DNA of 64,000 nt from Fistularia commersonii (GCA_037954325.1 JBBMNZ010000027.1:5707001-5771000), one strand, 5' to 3'; positions 29,849 to 42,391 are shown, counted from the stretch's first letter. Notes: generated by a model not told the origin, from the sequence alone. Program-made: numbers and translations.

Positions 29849-32800
29849 GTTGGTATTATAAGAGAGCAGATATCTATGTCAAGCTGAACAATGTTAAATT
29901 AAATTAAGACCTCAATTTTCTAACTTCAAATTGACATTACCTAAACAAATCTATGTTGCACATGACTCAGGTAAGGCAACAGAAGATGCTGTTGCTGGAT
30001 ATGCATTTTTCATTTGATTTTTAGAGTGATTGTATCTATTTCTGCTGCAATAATAAATTGGAGAAAGAGTTCATTCACTTTTGAATCCGAAAACAATGCC
30101 ACTGTAGGCCAACCTTTTTGGTCTCTGGTGAGACCCATTAGAGTCCTCATCATCTTCTCATAGAATCTTAAAAAAATGTTGTATTTTACTGTCATTTGTC
30201 AGGGATCTTCAGTTTTGTTTATGGTTGCCACACCTCTTCATCAATTAGTGAACCACTATATTTGTATTTGATAGCTTGTCTTATAAATTATCTAATGAGA
30301 GTGCAGCAAACTCAGTTGAAATTAGATCACATTTGTAAACCAAGATCAAAGTTTCATTCAATTAATTATTTTTGGCCTGCAACTGATGCACAGAATGCAC
30401 ATAACTTTTTTTTTCCTCCCTCTTTTCCAGTGCTCTGGCCCATCAATGGAGCCCACCATTGTCAACCATGATGTTGTTTTCTCTGAGCGCATGAGTCGTC
30501 ATCTATGCAAAATACAAAAGTGAGCCTTAGTCATATGATTTGTATGTAGCAGGCAAAATTGAATATCCATGTATGAATATGTGTAAATCTTTCATGTATT
30601 TTTTTTTAGTGCACTGTGTTTACATATGTATCTTGAAATTTTACTTGACTTGTTTTCTTTCAGGGGTGATATAATCATTGCAAAAAGTCCATTTGACCCA
30701 AATATGAATGTTTGCAAAAGGGTTATTGGGCTGGAAGGTGACAAAGTCTGCACAAGCAGTCCATCAGATTTTTTCAAGACTCATACATATGTGAGTATCA
30801 TTATATCACACAAACATTTATTGTTGAAAGAGCCATTATTTTCTGTATAATTTCCTGTCCTGTTATTTACAAAAAGTAAAACAAACCACATCTCTTTGTT
30901 TTGTTGCTGCTTCCAAAAAAACACAATGCACAGTTTCTTATAACTCAGTGAAATTGTAAATGGATGAAGAACATGTTCATAACAACGTAGTTTGTTTCGC
31001 TCAAAAATAACAAGAACAATCTCTATGCATAGTGAAAAAGTCACTTAGCTTGTCTTTGCATTTCCCTAAGTCCATAGGCTATCACAGTTGTTTCCATTTT
31101 AGTCCGCACACATCCATTTTGTGTTATTGTTCCGAATATCAGCTTTTGACAACACCTATATTTCCTCAGTGATAAAACCAGAAAGTGAACAGGGGTTCTG
31201 CTGGTGAAACGACTGTCATTGCTTTTCTATTACTACTCTCCCCAACGCCCACAACTCAGGCCTGCAATCTCTCTGAAGCCTGTTAGAGTTAGTGCCAGCT
31301 GAATGGATAGACTGATGGGTGGGCGGAGGTGTGTGTGAGTGTGCGTGTGCGTGCGCAGTACATATTTCCACAAACCAAAGGTTGCGTTTATGTTGAATGT
31401 TTTTGAATTTAATGTGTATTTTGTAGACCCAAGTGGAGACTGTTGAATGGGTTCACCAAAGGTGTAGCATAAGGTTGAAGCTTCATTCAGTGAATTATAG
31501 AGGAAATATAGGTGTGCGGGTCTTCTAGCATCACTTCCTCAAACAGAGAAGGAAACCTGTAACAGGCAGTATTATTGAGTTTTAATTTAAGATCTCAAGA
31601 TGTAGTGGCAGGCTCAGTATTTTTCTATTCATTTTTTTTCAACTACCAGGTGGAGAGCAGTTAGGCTTTGTCTATCAAGATCAGAATAATAACCTCCATT
31701 GATTTAGATACTCATTCTCTTTTACATGGTAGCGACCTGAACTGGTCAGTATGATTTTATTGTTATGTTGTATAATTCAGGTCTCTTTACAGATCCGCAA
31801 AATTAATTTTGTACGCCCTATTAGCCTATCGATGATCTTGGGGATTTGGTTCACACCAGTTAATGAATACTATATAATGAATGTTAATACAGACACACAA
31901 ATCAGTTTACCACATTGTAACTTTGACAATTCACAGATGTCTGAATGTTGGCCATCACTAAACTGTACCCCATGTTATGAAAAGTTGCAGAAGTTGTCAC
32001 TGAAGGCAAAAGTTATCAACTTTGCATTTAATGAGTCCTAATTTCTTTGTTACCATCCTAATTTTACCGCACCAGTAGCCAGATTACCTGCTGTGTGTGA
32101 CATGACTGAGGTAAATTAGAAAGAACCCATGGTTCTTTCACATACATGTTTTACTTTCCTCAGGGTTTTTTTTTCCAAGAGGATGTGTATGTTTGTGTGT
32201 TACTATTATGATGGCGGGGCGTTAAGGTTTGGACCTGAAAAGATGAGTTTTGGAAAGCTGTCTCAGTCACTGTTATAACCACTTTTTTTGTTCTGATGGA
32301 CAGGCATGTCTTCTCCACTCAGCAATCCTACAGCAGACTAATTGCCCTGTCACCTTTTTAGGAATCATTTTTGCATCTGAGGTGTTGTGTCAAAACAATG
32401 ACACATGATCCCTAATATTAGCGCACAGGCACAGCGAGTGAACGAGAGCCTGAAAAAGTGACAGAGAGATGAGAGGGGTGAAATTTCCTCATACCTTCCT
32501 TGTCTTATAGATTGACAGAGCCAGGTAGTGGAAGATGAACTTTTGTAAGCCTGCATGTATTTAATTTGCCACCTCAATCGTGTTAACATAATGAGCACTG
32601 TAGTGGTGTGTGGATGTTAAACAAAACACCTCCACACTGAAGGGAGCCTCAGTCTCAGTGCTCGTCAACATATTTGACAGGTACACAATGCTGTGCGTCA
32701 ACCAGTCTCCAGCCACAGGGCAGACACATTCTCTGCCATCCATCACAGCCATAGTTGCACACAATGTCTGCATTTTACAAAAAAATACTACAGCCTGCTC

Positions 32801-35800
32801 TAAAGGCTGATATAGATATTTTCAACATATGCCATGGGTAGAGGCATAGTGTCACACTTAAGCATGTTGAAGCTTTCTGTTTTTGGTGCATGAAGCAGCC
32901 ACATCTGTCAGTGGATTTTACATTATCTGGTTGCATTAATCTCAGATTATAATAATAATAATTTATCCTTTATTAATCCCTGTGGTGAAATTTGTTTTCT
33001 GCAATTAACCCATCATGATGGACCATGAGCAGTAGGCTGCCATCCACCAGCGGAGCAGTTAGGGGTTCAACAACACTTCGACACACGAGGACGAGCTGGG
33101 AATCAAATAGGAATGCTTTGTTTCAAAGACAATTGCTCTACCTCCTGCACCACGCCGCCCTTAAATGTTTATTCAGATTCAAACGTGACTTTTCTGCCAT
33201 ATTTTTTTTTTGTTTTTCTTTTTTTGTGTGCACTTTTTTTTTTCTCCACATATTCACACATCTGCCACTTGCAAGTTGATATGCTAAGCCTTTTACCTCG
33301 TGCCTTTTACCACAGTGTGACTGGTCAGGTTTCAGACATCTCCCAGTTTTACCACTTCACTTAAACACTGCCTGGCTCATCCCAAAGTTATTTTTCCTTA
33401 CCGAGGCTTAGGTTTCCGTGTAAGGTGATTTGCTTTGTGAGAGTTAAATCCGTGTGCCTTCTTTTGCCGTTGTTATGGTAATTTCATGCCAGCTGGTTCT
33501 TAAGTATCACTGTAGTCATTTAAGTCAGCTCTTTCTCTCATGAAATTATTAGTGTGTGTTTTCAAGTTGTTTCGAGTAGTTATGATGTTTTGCTTCAAAT
33601 TTCCTCAGTTTACCTGTAGTACAGTATGATGTGATGAGTCATTGGACAATAGTTCTTCATCATGTCTTTCCCCGTTACTTAAACTACTTTTCTAAGCTAA
33701 TTTAACAGAGGCAGTTTGCATGTCTTTGTTTCAGAGGGAGAAAAGAGAATTGTTGCTGGCCAATATGATGATAAATATAAAATTTTGCCAAAATGTGATA
33801 TCTGATTATATTTCTTTATAAATAGTCATTTCTTTATATCCAGACACTTACCATTGTCCATAAAAAGTCCTGGGGAAATGCCCTAAATAAACTGACAATT
33901 GACCTCGAAGTCACCAGGAAAAGAACTAGATGCCACCAATAAATGACCTGGAAATAATCAAGAACATATATAGAAATAATCCAGAAATCACCTGGAAAAT
34001 GAACAAGAAGTTCCAAGAATGTAATTTAGTTGTTCAAAGCGGTAATAAGCATTATTACGTAATGACTTGAAGACAAGCTCGGTTTACATTGAAATAAGCA
34101 GAAATTAAAAATTAAGTGTGTTTATTTGTGACTTTTCCTTGATTTAAATCTAAAAATTAAGCTAAGCCTTATTCTGCTGGACACACAATGTTAACATGTG
34201 ACTTCTACATACAATGGGGAGAACAATTAATGATACACTGCTGATTTTGCAGCTTTTCCCTCTTGCAAAGCATGTAGAGGTCTGTAATTTTTATCATCTC
34301 TTCAACTGAGTGACGGAATCTAAAACAAAAATCCAGAAAAATGCATTGTATGATTTTTAAGTAATTAATTTGCATTTATTGCATGACATAAATATTTGAT
34401 ACATCAGAAAAACAAAACTTAATATTTGGTACAGAAACCTTTGTTGGCAATTACAGAAATCGACCATTTCCTGTAGTTCTTGACCAGGTTTGCACACACT
34501 GCAGCAGGGATTTTGGCCCACTCCTCCATACAGATCTCCTCCTCCAGATCCCTCAGAATATGGGTCAGTCACTGGGCAATATGGACTGTCAGCTCCCTCC
34601 AAAGACTTTCTATTGGGTTCAGGTCTGCAGACTCGCTAGGCCACTCCAGGACCTTGAAACACTTCTTACGGAGCCACTCCTTAGTTGCCCTGGCTGTGTG
34701 TTTTGGGTTATTGTTTCGCTGGAAGACCCAGCCACGACCCATCTCCGCTTTCTCAGGGAAGGAGGTTGTTGTCAAAGAGCTTGTGATACATGGCCCCATC
34801 CATCCTCCCGGTGCAGTCGTCCTGTCCCCTTACCAGAAAAGCATCCCAAAAGATTGACGTTTCCACCTCTGTGCTTCACGGTTGGGATGGTGGTCTTTGG
34901 GTTGTACTAATCCTTCTTCTCCCTCCAAACAGAGCAAGTGGAGTTTAGACCAAAAACCTCTATTTTTGTACCATCAGACCACATTATCTTCTTACATTCC
35001 TCCTCTGGTTCATTCAGATTGTCATTGGCAAACTTCAGATGGGCCCGGACATGTGCTGGCTTGAGCAGTGTGGCCTTACATGCGCTGCAGGATTTTAATT
35101 CATGACAGCGTAGTGTGTTACTGATGATTTTCTTTGAGACTGTGGTCCCAGTTCTCTTCAGGTCATTGACCAGCTCCAGCCGTGTAGTTCTGGGTTGATC
35201 CCTCACCTTCGTTATGATCATTGATGCCCTGCGATGAGAGATCTTGCATGGAGCCCCAGACGGAGGGAGATTGACCATCATCTTGAACTTCTTTTATTTT
35301 CTAATAATTGTGTCAACAGTTGTTACCTTCTCACCAAGCTGCTTGTCTATTGTGCTGTAGCCCATCCCAGCCTTGTGCAGGTCTACAATTTTATCCCTGT
35401 TGTCCTTACACAGCTCTCTGGTCTTGGCCATTGTGTAGAGGTTGGAGTTTGTTTGATTGTGTGGACAGGTGTCTTTTATACAGGAAAAAAGTTTAAACTG
35501 GCACAGTTAATACAGGTAATGAGTGGAGAATAGGAGGGCTTCTTTAAGCAGAACTAATAGGTCTTCTTACTGGTTGGTAGGTGATCAAATACTTATGTCA
35601 TGCAATAAAATGCATATTAATTGCTTAAAAATCATACAATGTGTTTTTCTGGATTTTTGTTTTACATTCCCTCACTCACAGGCTTCAACTGTGAGTGCCA
35701 AAAATTGACAAAATTTACAGACCTCTACATGCTTTGCAAGTGGGAAAAGCTGAAAAATCAGCAGTTTGTCAAATACTTGTTCTCCCCACTGTACATGAGT

Positions 35801-37843
35801 AGGTATATCAATGTACATTTATATTGAAGAATGAGTGTTGTGGTGCCCCCCCTCCATATTACCCAAATCCATTTCATAGATAAGAATGTGGAAGATTGCT
35901 TTTTTGAAGACATCAGATGAGGAGAAACAGGGTTCTGGTTTGGCAGATGACAAATGGTGGATCTTATTTTGCCTGTGCTTGGGAGCCAGCATATGTTGCC
36001 ATGTTAATGAGGTGTAATGGTGGGAATCCAGCATGCTGACATATGGTTCTCAGATGACTCCTTTAATGATATTCATTTGTGTTGTCGTTATTCAGTGAGT
36101 TGTTTACCTCATGTTAGGTCAACATGTCATTGGCTCGTGATTATGTCACATCATCTGTCTCAATTATCAAATATGAAACGGAACGCACCATCTCACATTA
36201 GGACTGACGACTCCAACCAAAGCGTCGGGTGATGGGAATAAGGAATTTAGGCTGAACAAAAGACATGACATCACCTCGGTGTGGATAATATTCTGTTTCT
36301 TTATTCACATTATCCTCTTTCTTCCAGAGGACTTTTGCCGTTAAAAAGTTAGGCAACACAAAAATAGACTCGTGGATCGTGATGCCCATTATGACAATAT
36401 AATGTGTTGTTGATCCTGTCTGCACATATATGGGGGACAGCGCACTTAATTAGGACCTTGACAAGCCTACTCTCCTAAAGTGATGAGATTAATCATAATT
36501 GGTGTCATTGTGAATTAGAGCCTGCTTGGATGACCGCCCCACTGGCAGGTCGGACCGCGGTGGAGACCCTTGGACACTGCTGCTAGCCGCAGCTTAGCCC
36601 TCTTTCTCCCTCCCTTTCTCTCTCTCTTTCTTTCTCTGTCTCTCTTTCACTCTACCCAGCTATCTCAGGCCCCTCTGAGATTTTGCCCTCCCTGGGTAAG
36701 AGAGGCGCAGATCTTAGCCAACAGCCTAATGACCCCGTTTGAAGTTGTTCTAAATCCCACCCAACCCTGCCCGTTACCCATGACCCTTCTCCTAAGACGG
36801 TATGGGGTTAAAGTGGGACAGGCAGGTTGACGTTAAGATTGGCTGAGGAGGGAGGGATGGTTGAAGGAACTTGCTGGGAATGAGAGGGTAAATTCATACT
36901 ATAGAAAAGTTCAGTTCCCATTGACATGTTAGGATGATGATGATAATAGTTCTATGCTTTAAAAAATATATTATTTTATTGATTGGCAAAAAAACGCAAC
37001 AACAAGCAAAACAAAGAGACAGTTTTATTGATTGTTAATTCCTCTCTGCATGTGTCTGTGGTGTTTATAGGTTCCAAAAGGCCATGTATGGCTAGAGGGA
37101 GATAACCCCAGGAACTCCACTGACTCGAGGAGCTATGGCCCAATTCCTTATGCTCTCATACGAGGACGTGTTTGCTTAAAGGTATCTTGGGAATTTGTAT
37201 TGTGTGATGCATGATTCTAGGTATTTATTGTTTGCAGACATTGTTTTTATTTAATGGCTACCTATATGAATGCCTACAATTTAGGCACTTATCTCTGGAC
37301 CAAGTTAGATTTTTTCGAGTCCTTTTTTTGTTTCTTCTTAAAAAATTTTTTTGTTTCACTGTCCAGAATAGCTATTTTAAGCTCAATTCAATGACAAGAG
37401 ACAGTTAGAGGTTCAAAGCAAGTGTTTGATTGACCAAAGCCTGGACAACATATTGTCTAGCTTTCCATTCTGCTCGGTTGTCATGTCACTGGATGTCATA
37501 GCAACCACGACCCTGGAAACAGGTCATCCAACCTTCTGTCCATCTGATTGGACAGCGGCACTCTACTGGAGGGCCTATTATGACAGCAGATGAAGATCTT
37601 TTAATGGAGTCAAATCATGAGAAGCTATAGTAGCAAATATGAAAAAAATACCAATGGTAAAATTACTTGGAATGTAAGATGGAATTTCTTTTCATTTGAA
37701 CATGTTTTTGTTAATCTTTTCTACCATTTTCTCTGTGCCCTCTTTTCCCTACACAGCTCTGGCCACTTCATAGTTTTGGGACCCTTAGGGAAAGTCCAAA
37801 CCGTGGGATCCTTACTTCTCAAAAAGACTCAGATTCAGATTGA
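29744..37843 (+). CDS. immp1l: immp1l, mitochondrial inner membrane protease subunit 1 (exons spliced)
   Basis: IMMP1L is a catalytic subunit of the inner membrane peptidase, a signal-peptidase-I (S26) type Ser/Lys protease that removes sorting signals from proteins delivered to the intermembrane space. Five coding exons (105, 89, 127, 111 and 87 nt including the stop) join in phase to 172 codons; the human protein has 166. Visible features are an N-terminal hydrophobic segment (about residues 10-30), nucleophile Ser40 in CSGPSMEPT, general-base Lys83 in CKRVIGLEGD, and the conserved box YVPKGHVWLEGDN. The C-terminus after SPN differs from human and is Ser/Asp-rich. An AATAAA lies 46 bp after the stop. 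No inactivating change was seen, so it appears functional. Confidence 0.95.
29849..30430 (+). other. immp1l intron 2
   Basis: 582-bp AT-rich intron between the start exon and the catalytic-serine exon. No repeat or element was recognised. Confidence 0.8.
30431..30519 (+). CDS. immp1l: immp1l exon 3 (catalytic serine)
   Basis: 89 nt, ending in phase 2. It encodes CSGPSMEPTIVNHDVVFSER then MSRHLCKIQ plus two bases of Lys. Ser40 of the dyad is in SMEP. The acceptor is TTTTCCAG and the donor AA|GTGAGC. Confidence 0.95.
30664..30790 (+). CDS. immp1l: immp1l exon 4 (catalytic lysine)
   Basis: 127 nt encoding GDIIIAKSPFDPNMNVCKRV then IGLEGDKVCTSSPSDFFKTHTY. The CKRVIGLEGD motif carries Lys83. It is aligned gap-free over 42 residues with the human GDIVIAKSP...SHSY. 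The acceptor is TCTTTCAG and the donor TAT|GTGAGT. Confidence 0.97.
32950..33170 (+). repeat. dispersed repeat copy C
   Basis: The longest copy: CCTTTATTAATCCCTGTGG through TTTTCTGCAATTAACCC, GGAGCAGTTAGGGGTTCAA and the tail ACACTTCGACACACGAGGAC to CACCACGCCGCCC. Such sequences recur across fish genomes; I cannot assign a superfamily. Confidence 0.7.
34212..34405. repeat. left terminal inverted repeat of the Tc1-like element
   Basis: It matches the inverted right end over about 195 bp with scattered differences. Shared words include GAGGTCTGTAATTT, ATCCAGAAAAA and GACATAAATATTTGAT-like inner sequence. The inner border is approximate. Confidence 0.8.
34419..35431 (-). pseudogene. degenerate Tc1-type transposase
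   Basis: Similarity starts at ATG 35431 (MAKTRELCKDNRDKIVDLHK) and runs to a TAA at 34419-34421. An in-frame stop occurs at codon 46 (35296-35294). Frame shifts follow near 34.9 kb and again before the C-terminal part. The first catalytic Asp (WSDGTK) and the Glu (LNPIE) of the DD34E triad remain, but the middle Asp position reads Asn (QRNNNPKHTA). It cannot encode an active transposase. Confidence 0.9.
35581..35791. repeat. right terminal inverted repeat of the Tc1-like element
   Basis: Inverted counterpart of the left end, finishing TCTCCCCACTG at the TA duplication. It contains an extra stretch with CACTCACAG...CTGTGAGTG self-complementarity that is not on the left side. The inner border is approximate. 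Confidence 0.8.
36030..36560. promoter_or_regulatory. candidate conserved non-coding block in immp1l intron 4
   Basis: A 500-bp non-repetitive stretch. The right part has CACTTAATTAGGACC, GATGAGATTAATCATAATTG and GTGAATTAGAGCC. The left part has TCGTGATTATGTCAC, CATCTGTCTCAATTATC and ATGACATCACC, that is homeodomain, TALE-like and CRE-like words. It lies just right of the Tc1-like element. Not aligned. Confidence 0.4.
37071..37181 (+). CDS. immp1l: immp1l exon 5
   Basis: 37 codons in phase 0: VPKGHVWLEGDNPRNSTDSR then SYGPIPYALIRGRVCLK. It holds the conserved GD-box of signal-peptidase family proteins and matches human VPMGHVWLEGDN and GPIPYGLIRGR. The acceptor is GTTTATAG and the donor AAG|GTATCT. 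Confidence 0.96.
37182..37756 (+). other. immp1l intron 5
   Basis: 575-bp intron before the terminal exon; nothing recognised in it beyond splice signals. Confidence 0.75.
37757..37843 (+). CDS. immp1l: immp1l exon 6 (terminal)
   Basis: 28 codons plus TGA (37841-37843): LWPLHSFGTLRESPNRGILT then SQKDSDSD. It corresponds to human IWPLSDFGFLRASPN. The tail after SPN is longer than in human and acidic. The acceptor is CTACACAG. Confidence 0.93.
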   Translation, partial: LWPLHSFGTLRESPNRGILTSQKDSDSD

Positions 37844-37888
37844 CACATTTGGCATGAATGTGTTTCACCTGGTGTTCAGTCATTTTTA

Positions 37889-37894
37889 AATAAA
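37889..37894 (+). other. polyadenylation signal of immp1l
   Basis: A canonical AATAAA hexamer 46 bp downstream of the immp1l stop codon. The 3' end would fall shortly after it, giving a very short 3' UTR. Later signals are possible. Confidence 0.6.
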
Positions 37895-38389
37895 ACTATT
37901 CATTCTAAAATGGTTGTGCTTTGCGCACAGATTGATTTCATTTATAAAATGTCATTGAACAGAAAGCTATTATACACTACCATTATCAAACTGTGAATTA
38001 ATAAGTATATACCTCATGACTTGGATGAATGAGAATCTTCGCAAATAGTTTGATTACTTTGTTTTATCAGCTTGAAGCCTTATGTTTTGGATTTTCATGG
38101 TTAGAAACCACCTCCAGGATGCAAAATGTCATTTGTTTTGTAATTGACAAGGTTCTGTCATATGAAGCTTTGTTGTGATAAATTAAGAACATTAAATCAA
38201 TAAAACTATATTTTGCCAAATTAGCTGGAATCAAAGACTGAAATGAAGTTACAAGATGCACATGTCTGAGGGATCATAGTTATTCAACAGTAACACACAA
38301 ACTTTTAACAGTATATTAAAGATTGAATGATACCTAAAGGTTTACATGGATTGTGACATGAATTATACAGCATCAAATATTTAATGAGA

Positions 38390-38630
38390 TGCCAAGCGCA
38401 GCTCCACCGCTACTTCAGACACTTTTTACATTTAGCTTCTTTGCTTTGAATGGATATTTCCATCCAATAACTCTGATCCCAGGATATTTATGTCTCAATC
38501 CCTTTAAGATTGTTATTAATTGCATATTTACTTTTTCTTCACATTACGGCAAAACAAAAGCGCTTGCCATGCTAAATTTTTTAGCAGGCTGCCAAGGCAA
38601 TTGAAAAGATGTTAAGATTTCCCATTTAAC
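38390..38630. promoter_or_regulatory. candidate non-coding element 0.5 kb downstream of immp1l
   Basis: Contains CCTTTAAGATTG, TTATTAATTGCATATTTAC, GCGCTTGCCATGC and TTTTTAGCAGGCTGCC. The TAATTGCAT word resembles a homeodomain/octamer composite. Pattern only. Confidence 0.3.
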
Positions 38631-38848
38631 CATACAATATTAATAAGCACTTAGTAGGACCACGTGTACCCCTGAATATGTTGTGTGTGTGTATGTGGAA
38701 CTAAACCATAGTCTCACACCATTGTCAGTCTTCTGCATGAGGCAAATGTTAATGCTTTTAAGATTATGGCAAACATAAGGTAAAGAGCTAGATTCCTCTT
38801 AAAGAACTTTTATGATTGTTTATAACAGTTTCAAATGGGGTTTTGGGG

Positions 38849-38851
<3 letters not shown>

Positions 38852-38889
<38 letters not shown>
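38852..38889. repeat. (TG)n microsatellite
   Basis: 38 bp of TG, about 1 kb downstream of immp1l. Confidence 0.95.
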
Positions 38890-38890
<1 letters not shown>

Positions 38891-41010
38891 TCATGGCAAA
38901 ATACTACTGGTCTTCACATTAAAAAATAGATAGTACTAAGGAAATTTAAGACTTACAAAGTCCAGCTTCTATTCATTTATGAGAGCATGAGCACACATAA
39001 TACAAAGCTGTGAAAAAGGAAAGAGAGCTATGTTTGAAATCTGACCAAAGGGAAGAGGCATGCAGGTCATTATATCATACTTTTTCATCAGCCTGCTGAC
39101 TCCCACAGAAAAAGCCTGCAACACTGTCATTTCTTTTGCTTCCCGCTTATACTCAAACCTTCCTGCACACAGGGGCATAACAGTACAGTCACACACTGAG
39201 CTGTGGAAGCTCAGCTGGTCATTCTTCGAGGCAGAGAGGGACTCTTCTCCTTGGAGCTCCCCAGGGGAAGTGAGTTCCGGGCAGCCGTGGGTCCTTGTCC
39301 AGCTGCTTCCCCTGTCTGGAGGGGGCCAGAGGGTCAGAGACAAGGCTCCCTGTGACACTGAATTATCTGCCTGAGTGTGATTGTGCCTGCTGGGAGGGAC
39401 GCGGAAGAGTGTGTGACTGCATGCGTGTGTGTATATCTGAAAAATATTTATGCAGGGTTTTGCTTCAAGCACATCTTTGTTTCTCAAGGTTTAATATTCA
39501 TCTGCTGTGCGTCAACATGGTGCCAGAGCTGGAATGAAATGCTGACACACGTAATCTTAATGTGTCCCCGAAAAAGATACTGGCCCGTAGAGGGAGCTCT
39601 AACTGGTCATCCTCTGTAGCTGGTGGGTGAAAACCTTTTTATGATTTTAACAATATAACAAGCTTAAATCTGAACATACCACTGGTCTACCGCAACATTT
39701 TTTGTTTGTTGGGTACCTTTTTGCTTGGATATTTTTTAAAAAGCTGAATCTTAATCTCTTTCATGTTGCTTTTATAGTCTTATATTTAGTTGTGTAGGGA
39801 GTTCCAAAGAGATGACCGGGCAGAGGTGTATATCATTATAATGCTGAGTGGGCAGAAAGAAGTAGTGGGGCATGAAGAGATGGAGACTGGAGGAAACAGA
39901 CAACAGACAGCTGTGCTGAGCTATGCAGCAGCACAGTCAGGCAGCGGCCTGACAGCAGAGCGGAGGTACATCTGCTGTCTTCAAAATAGAACACGCAGGC
40001 ATAGAGAAAATGCATTCTTATAAAAGGATGTTTTGAGTGTATTCTAAGCTATCATAATTATTAACCAACCTCATATGGGTATTGACTTTTATACCTTGTT
40101 ATTACTATTAGAAATTATCCTATATTTTTTGGCATACATGTTTCACATGTATATTAAAACTGATGTGCGTGTATTTTTTATAAGGTCATGATCTCTGTTC
40201 ATGATCATTATCATTTAATCTTTAAATGCAATGACGTAACTTTCATTTGTAACACATTTTTTAACTTTATGCTGCAGCCAAGAGTTTCAGGTAAAAGATG
40301 TGTGAAAAGTGCGCCGTGGAAACCTAATATGACATCTTAGATAAGACAATAGCTATCATGAAGCAAAACAAATAAATTAACACAAATTTTTCTGTTTGTT
40401 TTTCCTGTAAATGCAGAAGATATGTGAGGAATTACTGGAGATTAAGAGAGACCAAACATCAAATGTGAAAATAGTCACCTAGAAAATTAAAAGAAATAGC
40501 TTCAAGCCTGAGAAGCAACAATATGATTTGATCATAAATTACATGAAAATTTGAAACAAAATCTGTCACTTCCATTCACCAAATGTGAACAAACTGGTGA
40601 TTTTTTTTAATCTAAATGTCAATGCACTAAACCATAAGTCTTGTATAATTTGTCAAACTGAATCCTAAGTTTGGTCATGAGCCCCCCTCTCCCTGTCTGA
40701 CCGCCTGCGGATGTGCTTTTGTATTTTCACTCATTCTTTATCTACTCACTGATAAAGGGAAAAAAATAGTCATTCTAAAAATGTACTTTGAAATGTTTTT
40801 TTTTGGACAAGTTTGGCAGTTCTTAGCTTGGTTCAGTTATTTTCCAACCTAGGATGATGGGAATGATGCCAAAACAAGTCACCACTGTGTTAAGGCTTTC
40901 AATTACCTTTTCTTTGAGTTTACTTTGAGCTTTCAGTATGCGACAAATATTGAGGTCATTTTGGAGTTAATGAACTGTGGTTGTAAGTTTGCCCTCAAGA
41001 TGGATGGATA

Positions 41011-41136
<126 letters not shown>

Positions 41137-41915
41137 TAACAGACGTACCATGTATTTTACACAGCACAGGCACAGCTTTGCATTTGTTCAAACTGTTCCA
41201 CAAACAAAATAGAGGATTCGACTTGGGGAGAGGAGAAACAACCATAGGGGGGTAGAAGGCACAAGGAGGGACTGCAGGAGGGAATAGTCAGACATGGCGC
41301 AGAGACAAGAGGACAAGCTGCATCTATTTTCTTGATTCCCTGGTTCATTTGGGTTAATTGAATCCTTCAAAAAAGCAGGGTTTTGTGAAATAGGTGAGCA
41401 ATGGTGTAAAAGACCCAGAGACCTGCCCATCACTGGTAAAGTCAGTTTTCCTATCCATGGTCGAGACCGCAATCTGAAAGTAAACTGGGGAAGGATGCTG
41501 ACGCATTTCCCTGACAGCTAAATGCATCCTTTAGTGTTGTCTACAACACAAAATAGAATAACAAAAAGAAAGGAAAATAATTCATATTTGCTTGACGATA
41601 TACCAGGAGCTCAATGTCTGTTACCGCATGAACTTTTGCTTCTCAAGTACTTTGACTTCATGAATCCACTCCCATTTTAATTTTCCTCTCACTCTCTTCG
41701 AGTATTTCTATTTTGTTCTGTTTTGTATGTTGTGATGCATTTGGTTTCCTTCCTCTCCTTTTCTTGCAGCGCCCTTCTCCTCTGTGGATCCACTAGTGTT
41801 GAGGATAAGGGAATTACTCCTTTCATTGACAGATCCTTTCATTCTGTCCTTTTAATCAAGCCTGATAGTACTTTTTAATTAAGACATCACAGTTGTGTTT
41901 GATCACTCCTGCTTT

Positions 41916-41918
<3 letters not shown>

Positions 41919-41998
<80 letters not shown>
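41919..41998. repeat. (GT)n(GA)n compound microsatellite
   Basis: 38 bp of GT followed directly by 42 bp of GA. Confidence 0.97.
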
Positions 41999-42002
<4 letters not shown>

Positions 42003-42389
42003 AGAAGAAAAAGCAGTGATACACTCTAGGTCCCTACTCTGTGTGTGAAGATGACTGAACAGCTTCAATTGGGGCCGATACACCTCCTCCAACTGTGGTC
42101 TGCCAGCCCTTGAGGCTTGCAGTGGGTACATCTCCCAAGCCAACAGACATCAACCTCCAGAGATCCATACTAGACAGATGGTATTGGAGGTTGGGTAGGA
42201 TGGCTATTGAGCTCCCTACTGTCAGTTCATTGTGATGATCACACACACCAAGCTGTCAATACTCACAGTCCACTAATCAAAGAGTATGATGAAAAAAAGA
42301 CAACACAACACGAAGACAATTTAGAAGCAGAACTTAACTTTTTGATGTGTTTTGTTGCAGAAGACAAACTATGTGTAAATCCTCACCTG

Positions 42390-42391
<2 letters not shown>

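Larger units (their letters stand above)
34212..35791 (-). mobile_element. Tc1-like DNA transposon, full-length but inactive
   Basis: A 1,580-bp element flanked by the TA target duplication (34210-34211 and 35792-35793). Outer ends are CAATGGGGAGAACAA on the left and, inverted, CAGTGGGGAGAACAAG on the right. Terminal inverted repeats of roughly 200 bp surround a transposase relic on the minus strand. End sequence and transposase type belong to Tc1/mariner elements common in fish. It lies in immp1l intron 4 and so does not interrupt coding sequence. Confidence 0.92.
30791..37070 (+). other. immp1l intron 4
   Basis: A 6.3 kb intron. It contains a dispersed-repeat copy (about 32950-33170), T-rich stretches near 33.2 kb, the complete-ended Tc1-like transposon (34212-35791) and a candidate regulatory block (36030-36560). 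The rest is unremarkable AT-rich DNA. Confidence 0.8.

Noticed and set aside
34480..34910. Plus-strand open frames of 125 and 116 codons
   Set aside because: Antisense shadows of the Tc1-like transposase relic, which reads on the minus strand.
38969..39487. 172-codon minus-strand open frame downstream of immp1l
   Set aside because: The longest non-repeat frame, but with no recognisable motif and with equally open frames on the other strand over the same bases; length alone is not support.
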